Shown here: one piece after another, positions 35,230 to 41,893 of the stretch | How the letters are laid out: each line of letters opens with the position of its first letter | Position numbering within the stretch: the stretch's first letter is position 1 | NCBI RefSeq assembly: GCF_017744445.1 | Contig: NZ_JAGIBH010000002.1 | Span: forward strand, 1-64,000 | Source: Caulobacter sp. | GTDB lineage: Bacteria > Pseudomonadota > Alphaproteobacteria > Caulobacterales > Caulobacteraceae | Length of the DNA stretch: 64,000 nt | Reading direction: 5' to 3' | Notes under the pieces: generated by a model | Databases searched by the model: none | Seen by the model: only the letters and a program-made list of their open reading frames with translations | What the model was told of the DNA's origin: nothing | Made by a program: the position numbers and the translations under genes

Positions 35230-37011
35230 CTAAGTGCATGAAGCCTCGACGGCAAGCTCGCGCGTCCACTTCTCGCCGCCCCACGACACCCGCCGGGTGG
35301 ACGTCCATCGCGCTCTTCGCCACTCTTCGCCTGCTTGGTCCAGCCAATGCTCCCGCCTTTTACGGGTGAGCAAGCCGGCGCTTTCCGCCCAGTCGACGAT
35401 ATCCTTCAGTTTCTGGCCCATGCCGTCGCGGATCGCCAGACCCACGGCCAGATCCATCGGCGACTGCACCGCCCGGTCCGAGGCGCCGTCGTGACGTCGC
35501 TGTTTGCAATAGACCAACAGCATGTCCACGGCCTCTTGCCCACGCCCCCTTGCCCATAGCGTGAGCGCCGCCACTTCGATATCGCTAGACCTCACCGTCA
35601 GGGCCGGACTGCGCGAGGCCGGCGGACCGAATGTCGCCGGCGGCGGTTTGAGCCCTACGCACGTCAGATTGCTGCGCTGAATCCAGGGATTGGCTCCGGG
35701 CAGACGCCCGTCGGCTCTCATGAGATAAATCGCGCCGGAGCGCTTGTGTTGATAGAAGCCGGGCTTGAGCTTAGTCCGCGCGAAGAGCGCGCTGCGACGC
35801 CGGGCTCTGAAGCGCGGGCGCCTGGGAAACCAGTAGCGCTGCGCTAGGACGCCGGCCTGCTGGCTCAGGACCAGTGCGCCAACGGCCGCCGTGGCGACGC
35901 CGAAGAACCGGCGTCGAGCCAAACGAACATCACCCGATCCTTCCGGGACGAGAGCGCGAACGGCGATCATAATCGCAGTGGCGGCCGTCGCCTGGGTTGC
36001 CAGTAGAACCGACCAGGCTGCGGCCTTGGCAGCTGGGACCGATGCGCTGCTCGCGGTAAAGGCTGCCAACAGGGATCCGATCCAGGCGATCCGGAACATC
36101 ACCACGGCAAGAAACAACACGACCACCGCCGTCAGCGCGCCCCGCAGGCCTGGCCGCTCGTTCCAGCCTAGCAGAGCTGCGCCTCGGTCGCCGACCGCTG
36201 GAGCCAGCCAGAAGGGCATATCGTAGAGGCGAGGCGGATCAACATCCTCCTCCTTTCGCTTGGCGAAGGCTTGATCGATCAGGGTCCAGAAGGTTCGGCG
36301 CGCCAGGCGAAATTGCAGCAGCACGGTCAAGCCGATCAAAAGCCAGGCCAGCGGTGCGAGTACCAAGGCTGCTTTGACAGGCAGCTCTTTGAAGACGTCT
36401 AGGTCGATCTCCTCGGAAAGGCGCTCTGTTAGGCGTCCGTAGCTACGTTCGATCGCGGCGGACAATTCATCTACCGGATCGACCCAGGCCCTGACCTCCT
36501 TGCCGAGCGAAATAACGAGTGGATCATCCCTATTCTCGCCGAAAATGCCGCCAAGTCGCTGTAATTGCTGGGTGCTTTCCCTTCTTCCTATCGCTTCATA
36601 CTGCCGTCGAATTCTATGCTGCTCGGTCGTCGCTCCTGCCTTTCTTCGAAAGTAAAGACGGATGCATCGGGCGACATCGAGCGTCTCGGACGGCGCTCGC
36701 CCCTCCGCCATTGCGCACCCCGCGCGCTCCTCCAGCATCTTTCTGGACTTCGGAGGTTCCCGCATTTCCTCCGCGGCCAACAGGTCCACAATCCGCGCCG
36801 CAGCCATGAGCGGCGTTTCATCCTTGGTCGGCAACGCCTCGTTCGAGACCTTGGCAGCCTCAGCGATCGCTTTGGGATCAACTCCGAACTTCTTCTCGAT
36901 ATTCAGGCCAGCGACCACCAGCACGACCACAAGCGCCGCCACGCGGAGATTGGCCGCGTTCGCGACCTTCTCCGCTTCCTTCAGCAGATCGTCCGATGAC
37001 TTCGGCACCAC
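35230..37011 (-). CDS. Hypothetical membrane protein, 593 aa
   Basis: No family is recognised. There is a hydrophobic helix near the N terminus (LRVAALVVVLVVAGLNIEKK), a long soluble region to about 210, then four or five hydrophobic segments (for example ALVLAPLAWLLIGLTVLLQF, GALTAVVVLFLAVVMFRIAW and FFGVATAAVGALVLSQQAGV) and a polar C-terminal domain with KKRRE and W-rich parts (EEWRRARWTSTRRVSWGGEK). GC is lower and codon use looser than in neighbours, and a tRNA-like fragment lies past its 3' end, so horizontal origin is possible. It is downstream of and collinear with the NeuB/PseI gene. Confidence 0.7.
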   Translation of the reverse strand: MVPKSSDDLLKEAEKVANAANLRVAALVVVLVVAGLNIEKKFGVDPKAIAEAAKVSNEALPTKDETPLMAAARIVDLLAAEEMREPPKSRKMLEERAGCAMAEGRAPSETLDVARCIRLYFRRKAGATTEQHRIRRQYEAIGRRESTQQLQRLGGIFGENRDDPLVISLGKEVRAWVDPVDELSAAIERSYGRLTERLSEEIDLDVFKELPVKAALVLAPLAWLLIGLTVLLQFRLARRTFWTLIDQAFAKRKEEDVDPPRLYDMPFWLAPAVGDRGAALLGWNERPGLRGALTAVVVLFLAVVMFRIAWIGSLLAAFTASSASVPAAKAAAWSVLLATQATAATAIMIAVRALVPEGSGDVRLARRRFFGVATAAVGALVLSQQAGVLAQRYWFPRRPRFRARRRSALFARTKLKPGFYQHKRSGAIYLMRADGRLPGANPWIQRSNLTCVGLKPPPATFGPPASRSPALTVRSSDIEVAALTLWARGRGQEAVDMLLVYCKQRRHDGASDRAVQSPMDLAVGLAIRDGMGQKLKDIVDWAESAGLLTRKRREHWLDQAGEEWRRARWTSTRRVSWGGEKWTRELAVEASCT

Positions 37012-37084
37012 CCTTCCCCCGAAAGGTATCGGGGCGAAGCTTAAGGCGAAACGAAATCGTTAACCAGCCAAAGTTGTGAAGAGC

Positions 37085-38137
37085 CTAGCCCACCATCGAC
37101 CAGTCCAGCGGCTCGCCGCGCGCGATGTCGCGGGTCGCGGCCTTGCCCAAGACGTTGTCCAGCTCGCCAGGCGGCAGGCCGTTGCCGGGGCGGACCGAGC
37201 GGATGTTGGCGCGCGACAGCGTCTCGCCAGCCTTGATGTTAGCCGTGACGTACAGCGAGCGGCGGAACTGCAACGAGGCCTGCTCCGAGCCCAGCACGTC
37301 GTAATGCGCCGCGCCCAGCGAGGCCCAGGCGTTCTTGGTGTCGTCGACCAGGGCCTTGAACTCGGCGGGCTCGAGGCTGAAGGCGGCGTCCGGACCGCCG
37401 TCGGCGCGGGCCAGGGTGAAGTGCTTCTCGACGCAGCAGGCGCCCAGCGACACCGCCGCCACCGAGGCGGCCGTGCCCGGGGTGTGGTCCGACAGGCCGA
37501 TCGGGCAGCCGAAGCGGGCGGCCATATCCGGGACATTGCGAACGTTCGCATCAGCGAACGTCGCGGGATAGCTCGACACGCAGTGCAGCAGCAGCACGCC
37601 CGGCGCGCCGGCCTCCAGGGCCGTGTCCAGGGCGGTCTGCATTTCGGCCAGGTTGGCCATGCCGGTCGAGATGATCAGCGGCTTGCCCTTGGCGGCGGCG
37701 TACTTGATCAGCGGCAGGTCGACGGCCTCGAACGAGGCGATCTTGAAGGCCGGGGCGCCCAGGCTGTCCAAGAGGTCGACGGCGGTCTCGTCGAACGGGC
37801 TGGAGAAGATGGTCACGCCGCGCTGGCGGGCGCGCTCGAAGATGGCCGCGTGCCACTCGAACGGGGTGTGAGCCTCTTCGTAGAGTTCGTAGAGCGTGCG
37901 CCCGTCCCACAGGCCGCCATGGATCTTGAACTCGGGCCGGTCGACATCCAGCGTAATGGTGTCGGCGGTGTAGGTCTGGATCTTGATCGCATCGCAGCCG
38001 GTGTCGGCGGCGGCGTCGACCATCGCCAGGCAACGCTCGAGGCTGCCGTTGTGATTGCCCGACAGCTCGCAGATCACATAGGGCGAGTGCTCGGAACCGA
38101 TCTTGCGGCCGGCGATCTCGATGAAGGGGGCGGACAT
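37085..38137 (-). CDS. NeuB/PseI-type nonulosonic (sialic) acid synthase
   Basis: 350 residues. The TIM barrel contains SPYVICELSGNHNGSLERCL, DAIKIQTYTADTITLD, IISTGMANLAEM and LLHCVSSYP, and GLSDHTPGTAASVAAVSLGA; the C-terminal SAF (antifreeze-like) domain has RRSLYVTANIKAGETLSRAN and LPPGELDNVLGK. It condenses phosphoenolpyruvate with an amino-sugar to give pseudaminic, legionaminic or neuraminic acid. A PseG-like gene at 26173 makes the pseudaminic route the best guess. In Caulobacter relatives these sugars decorate flagellins. It is about 10 kb from the PseG gene, so the pathway is spread over the region. Confidence 0.93.
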   Translation of the reverse strand: MSAPFIEIAGRKIGSEHSPYVICELSGNHNGSLERCLAMVDAAADTGCDAIKIQTYTADTITLDVDRPEFKIHGGLWDGRTLYELYEEAHTPFEWHAAIFERARQRGVTIFSSPFDETAVDLLDSLGAPAFKIASFEAVDLPLIKYAAAKGKPLIISTGMANLAEMQTALDTALEAGAPGVLLLHCVSSYPATFADANVRNVPDMAARFGCPIGLSDHTPGTAASVAAVSLGACCVEKHFTLARADGGPDAAFSLEPAEFKALVDDTKNAWASLGAAHYDVLGSEQASLQFRRSLYVTANIKAGETLSRANIRSVRPGNGLPPGELDNVLGKAATRDIARGEPLDWSMVG

Positions 38138-38196
38138 GACGGATCACCCAGAAACGTGGTTGCCGTCATCTTAACCCATCAAAGGTGGATGAGGCG

Positions 38197-38466
38197 TCAA
38201 TCGCAGCCGCCGCCGTCGCCGCCGTCGCCGCCACCGCCATCCGAGCCGCAGTCGGACGAAGTGCCCGTGTCGCCGATGAACGTTCCGCCGTCTCCGGCCT
38301 CCTTGGCCTTCTTGGCGTTCTGGACGCCCACCGAAGCCACGCCCAACCCGCCGCCGATGGCGACGCCCAGGCCGATGCCCAGCGCCAGGTTGTCCAGCGC
38401 GATCCCAAGGGCCACCCCGACGGCGATCCCCGCCCCCATGCCGATCGGAAGTCCAGCGGCCTTCAT
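38197..38466 (-). CDS. Small glycine-rich protein with hydrophobic core
   Basis: 89 residues. A glycine-zipper-like hydrophobic stretch (GMGAGIAVGVALGIALDNLA and GLGVAIGGGLGVASVG) occupies residues 8-46 and probably inserts in a membrane. The C-terminal 35 residues are polar with a Gly/Asp repeat and two cysteines (SSDCGSD ... GGGCD). This end resembles Cys-Gly-rich tails seen in some small bacterial membrane proteins. No function is known. It is divergent from trxB and follows the NeuB/PseI gene upstream. Confidence 0.65.
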   Translation of the reverse strand: MKAAGLPIGMGAGIAVGVALGIALDNLALGIGLGVAIGGGLGVASVGVQNAKKAKEAGDGGTFIGDTGTSSDCGSDGGGGDGGDGGGCD

Positions 38467-38540
38467 CGTCCCACCTCGATAACCGTCATCGCGAAAACGA
38501 CGTCAGCCTAGCCGACAATCGCCAAACCTAAACCCCGACT

Positions 38541-38658
38541 TCCCGGCGAAAGCCGGGACCCAGGTCCATCCTGAACGTTCGAGGTGTGCGCGCCTTCAGC
38601 CTGAGCCAAATGAGTGGACGTAAAGGGGCTCGACCTGGGCCCCGGCTTTCGCCGGGGA
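38541..38658. repeat. Palindromic intergenic repeat, family C-related
   Basis: TCCCGGCGAAAGCCGGGACC at the left and CCCCGGCTTTCGCCGGGG at the right, with CCAGGT/ACCTGGG as a second paired word. It carries the GGGACCCAGG word of the 103-bp element at 44302 and 58868 but has a different middle. It borders the truncated DUF433 gene. Confidence 0.7.
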
Positions 38659-38665
38659 AACGGAT

Positions 38666-38758
38666 CTAGACCTTAGGACGCATAGGCCAGCGCGGAATGC
38701 ACGGTCGCCCGCCAAGCTTGCCTGGTTCGATCGTGATGCGTTCCAGTAGCGGGTTCAT
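38666..38758 (-). pseudogene. Remnant of a DUF433 (VapB-like antitoxin) gene
   Basis: From ATG 38758 the minus strand reads MNPLLERITIEPGKLGGRPC and then I, the standard start of DUF433 proteins, which continue with an RG-x-R-I-x-V segment. Here the frame changes to PRWPMRPKV and stops at 38666. Removing one C after the ATT codon would give IRAGLCVLRSR, closer to the family, before the sequence enters the repeat at 38658. So the gene is frameshifted and cut off. Full DUF433 proteins are about 75 residues. Confidence 0.6.
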
Positions 38759-38881
38759 GGCCACACCATAGCGCCAATGGTGAAGGGTCGTCACCGGAGC
38801 GACAGAAGCTCAGAGCGACGTCAGTTTTTCGCCGCTTCCAGCCCATCGCCTCGCGGCGGAATCGACACTATATCTGCGGCC

Positions 38882-39889
38882 ATGTCCACGACCGCTCCCC
38901 GCCAGACCCGCTGCCTGATCATTGGTTCGGGCCCCGCCGGCTACACCGCCGCCATCTATGCCGCCCGCGCGCTGCTGAAGCCCGTGCTGATCGCCGGCAT
39001 CCAGCCCGGCGGCCAGCTGACCATCACGACCGATGTCGAGAACTATCCGGGCTTCGCCGACGTCATCCAGGGTCCCTGGCTGATGGACCAGATGCGCGCC
39101 CAGGCCGAGCATGTCGGCACCGAGTTCGTCAGCGATATCGTCACCTCTGTGGATCTCTCCAAGCGTCCGTTCACGGTGAAGACCGACAGCGGCCAGGACT
39201 GGATCGCCGAGACCATCATCATCGCCACCGGCGCCCAGGCCAAGTGGCTGGGCCTGGAGAGCGAAGCTAAGTTCCAGGGCTTTGGCGTGTCGGCCTGCGC
39301 CACCTGCGACGGCTTCTTCTATCGCAACAAGGACGTCATCGTGGTCGGCGGCGGCAACACCGCCGTCGAGGAAGCGCTGTTCCTGACCAGCTTCGCCAGC
39401 AAGGTGACCCTGGTCCACCGCAAGGACGAACTGCGCGCCGAAAGGATCCTGCAGGAGCGCCTGCTGGCCCACCCCAAGATCGAGGTGATCTGGGACAGCG
39501 TCATCGACGAGGTCACCGGCCAGACCGATCCGATGGGCGTCACCGGCGCGCGCCTGAAGAACATCAAGACCGGTGAGACCCAGGATGTCGCCGCCGACGG
39601 CGTGTTCATCGCCATCGGCCATGCGCCATCGTCGGAGCTGTTCGCGGGCCAGCTGGAGGTGGGTCCGGGCGGCTATCTGAAGGTCAAGCCGGGCACGGCC
39701 TCGACGGCGATCGAAGGCGTCTACGCGGCGGGTGACGTGACGGATGACGTCTACCGCCAGGCGGTGACCGCGGCCGGCATGGGCTGCATGGCGGCGCTGG
39801 AGGCGGTGCGGTTCCTGGCGGAAGAGGACCACAAGGCGGCGCATCATCCGATTAGTCATGCGGAAGCGAATAAGATCGGGGTTTGGTGA
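38882..39889 (+). CDS. trxB: Thioredoxin reductase
   Basis: 335 residues from ATG 38882; the open frame goes further upstream without homology. FAD-binding GSGPAGYTAAIYAARA (about 17-32), redox-active CATC in VSACATCDGFFYR (about 139-142), NADPH-binding VVGGGNTAVEEALFL and the C-terminal FAD contact AAGDVTDDVYRQAVTAAGMG are all present. It passes electrons from NADPH to thioredoxin in the cytosol. It is a single gene convergent with the SleB-like hydrolase. Confidence 0.98.
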   Translation: MSTTAPRQTRCLIIGSGPAGYTAAIYAARALLKPVLIAGIQPGGQLTITTDVENYPGFADVIQGPWLMDQMRAQAEHVGTEFVSDIVTSVDLSKRPFTVKTDSGQDWIAETIIIATGAQAKWLGLESEAKFQGFGVSACATCDGFFYRNKDVIVVGGGNTAVEEALFLTSFASKVTLVHRKDELRAERILQERLLAHPKIEVIWDSVIDEVTGQTDPMGVTGARLKNIKTGETQDVAADGVFIAIGHAPSSELFAGQLEVGPGGYLKVKPGTASTAIEGVYAAGDVTDDVYRQAVTAAGMGCMAALEAVRFLAEEDHKAAHHPISHAEANKIGVW

Positions 39890-39913
39890 TCCAAGCCCGT
39901 AGGTGAGTTACCT

Positions 39914-40044
39914 CTCCTCCCCCTTTGGGGGAGGGGGACCGGCGAAGCCGGTGGAGGGGCTAGCGCCGGCCGACTCATGACCAGCCCCCTCCGTCACGCC
40001 GCGCTTCGCGGGCGCGACACCTCCCCCAAGAGGGGGAGGAGAGA
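39914..40044. repeat. Palindromic intergenic repeat, family B, copy 4
   Basis: CTCCTCCCCCTTTGGGGGAG to CAAGAGGGGGAGGAG, in the same orientation as copy 3. It lies between the convergent trxB and SleB-like genes. Confidence 0.88.
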
Positions 40045-40070
40045 TTAGGCGCCCCGCTTGGAGCGCCGCC

Positions 40071-41321
40071 CTAGTTCAACGGATTCAGCAGACTCGGCGG
40101 CCGAGGCTTAGGCTTCGGTGGAGGCGGCGGCGGTGCGGCTGGCGCGGCCGGCGCCTCGACAGCCGGCGGCGGAGGCTCGGCAACCGCCTCAAGCGCCTTG
40201 TTGATCTTGGCGATCTCTTCGGCCGTCGGGATCCGTCTCCCGGCCACCGTGCCCTGCATGGTGTAGCGCTCACCGGTCGGCGAGTTGGCGTCGGGCACCG
40301 CCACCAGCTTGGCCTCGGGCAGGACCAGATTATCGACGCCCAGCATGCGCGCGGCGGCGCTGGTGGCGATCGCAGGAGCGTTCTGGGCGGCCAGCACCTC
40401 GGGCGGGGCGGCTTCCAGGGTGCGCGGGTCGGCGGCCATCAGGATCTCGGCGCTGACCGTCTCGTTGCCGGAATAGCGTCCGGTGAAGGCCGCCAGGGTC
40501 CCGGCCGGGCCGGTCCAGCGATAGAAGATGTGCTGGCCGAACTGCTTCAGCTTGACCAGGGTCGGCGCCCAATATGGCGAGACGTAGTCGGCGTGATAGT
40601 GCGTGGCCACGCCCACCGGCTTGAACACGAAACCATTGAGCGCCCGACGCGCCACGGCCTGGGCGTTGGCCCACAGGGCCGGCGGCGGCACGCGGGCCAG
40701 CGAGCCGTCGCAGGCGAAGCTGAACTGGCAGCCGGTGGTCCGCGCCGCACCCTCATAGATCACCCCGCAGATCGACTTCGGATAGCCCGGATGGCGCATC
40801 CGGTTGATCACCGTCTGGGCCACGGCCATCTGGCCCTCGCCGGGCTCGAAGCCGGCCTCGTAATAGACCGCCTGGGTCAGGCAGTTCAGCGCCTTGGCGC
40901 GGGCGTCGGCCGAGCCGGTGATCACGAACGGCTTGGCGGCCTCAAGCTCTTCCGGGACCGCCGGGCGCAGGGCGTTGATGATCCGCGCCTCGTCGAAGTC
41001 GGCGACGCGGTCGCCCAGGCGCGGGATGTCCTTGAGATTGATGACTTCCCAGCCCTGGACGCGACCCCAGTAGTCCTTCTTGGGACGCGGGTCGTGACGC
41101 TGCGCCAGGGCCAGCATGGCGGGGTCGAAGTCCGCGACATAGTGGCGCAGCGCGCGCTCGCTGAAGCTGCGCGTGACGCGCATCAGACCCGCCTCGCGCC
41201 CCGATCCGGCGGCGACGTAATAGGTCGTGGTCGAGCACGCCGAAAGACCGCCGACGACCAGGACGGTCGCGGCGGTCTTCCAGTTTCCGGCGCGGAGGCC
41301 GGTGATGTTCAGGGTCCCCAC
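40071..41321 (-). CDS. SleB-like cell-wall hydrolase, predicted lipoprotein
   Basis: 416 residues. A short leader and hydrophobic segment end in VVGGLSACSTTTYY, a probable lipobox with Cys about 29. The Hydrolase_2/SleB core is at about 155-265: LTQAVYYEAGFEPGEGQMAV with the catalytic-type Glu, QTVINRMRHPGYPKSICGVI and THYHADYVSPYWAPTLVKLK. It probably cleaves peptidoglycan as a lytic transglycosylase or amidase. The C-terminal 60 residues are Pro/Ala-rich. It is upstream of nothing obvious and convergent with trxB. Confidence 0.9.
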   Translation of the reverse strand: MGTLNITGLRAGNWKTAATVLVVGGLSACSTTTYYVAAGSGREAGLMRVTRSFSERALRHYVADFDPAMLALAQRHDPRPKKDYWGRVQGWEVINLKDIPRLGDRVADFDEARIINALRPAVPEELEAAKPFVITGSADARAKALNCLTQAVYYEAGFEPGEGQMAVAQTVINRMRHPGYPKSICGVIYEGAARTTGCQFSFACDGSLARVPPPALWANAQAVARRALNGFVFKPVGVATHYHADYVSPYWAPTLVKLKQFGQHIFYRWTGPAGTLAAFTGRYSGNETVSAEILMAADPRTLEAAPPEVLAAQNAPAIATSAAARMLGVDNLVLPEAKLVAVPDANSPTGERYTMQGTVAGRRIPTAEEIAKINKALEAVAEPPPPAVEAPAAPAAPPPPPPKPKPRPPSLLNPLN

Positions 41322-41338
41322 CCTGCCCCCGGGATCGG

Positions 41339-41818
41339 CTACTTGCTACCGAGAGTAGAGCGGATCATCCAGGCGTGCTTTTCGTGAGCCTGGAGGCGCT
41401 GGGTCAGCAGGTCGGCCGTGGCCTCGTCGCCGGCGTCGTCGGCGATCGGGAAGGCGTCGCGCAGGGTGCGGATAACCGTTTCGTTGTCGGCCTTCAGCTC
41501 GCTGAGCATGGCTTCCCACTCATTTTCGGGATTGCCGTCCTTGAGGCTGGAGAGGTTGCCGAAGGCGCCGTAGCCCATCGGCGCCAGCTCGCCCAATGCG
41601 CGAATACGCTCGGCGATGTCGTCCAGCGCCGCCCACTCTTCCTGGTACTGGCCTTCCAGCAGAACGTGCAGGGACTGGAAGTTCGGACCCCGGACGTTCC
41701 AGTGATAACCATGCGTCTTGAGATAGAGCGCGTAGCTGTCGGCCAAGACCTTGTTCAGCGACGCGGCGATGTCGGCGCGCTGCTTGGCGCTCAGCCCGGT
41801 GTTCAAGGTGTCGGCCAT
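41339..41818 (-). CDS. dps: Dps-family DNA-binding ferritin-like protein
   Basis: 159 residues from ATG 41818, with AGGAG 7 nt upstream; a GTG one codon earlier is less likely. The ferroxidase signature is in HGYHWNVRGPNFQSLHVLLE and QEEWAALDDIAERIRALGEL (His, Asp/Glu positions of the intersubunit iron site). It forms dodecamers that store iron and protect DNA in stationary phase or oxidative stress. It lies 18 nt past the start of the SleB-like gene and is read in the same direction. Confidence 0.95.
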   Translation of the reverse strand: MADTLNTGLSAKQRADIAASLNKVLADSYALYLKTHGYHWNVRGPNFQSLHVLLEGQYQEEWAALDDIAERIRALGELAPMGYGAFGNLSSLKDGNPENEWEAMLSELKADNETVIRTLRDAFPIADDAGDEATADLLTQRLQAHEKHAWMIRSTLGSK

Positions 41819-41893
41819 CACTGATCTCCTCGGTTGCGTGCTCTAGGTAAGCGTGTCCATGCTCTTGGCAAGACATCTTTGCGGGGAGCAGAG

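Noticed and set aside
35105..35240. Two-piece tmRNA (ssrA) gene
   Set aside because: No tag-coding sequence and no CCA end were found near the T-arm-like stem.
37530..37560. Inverted repeat GAACGTTCGC...GCGAACG inside the NeuB/PseI gene
   Set aside because: It lies within conserved coding sequence and is explained by codon choice in a GC-rich gene.
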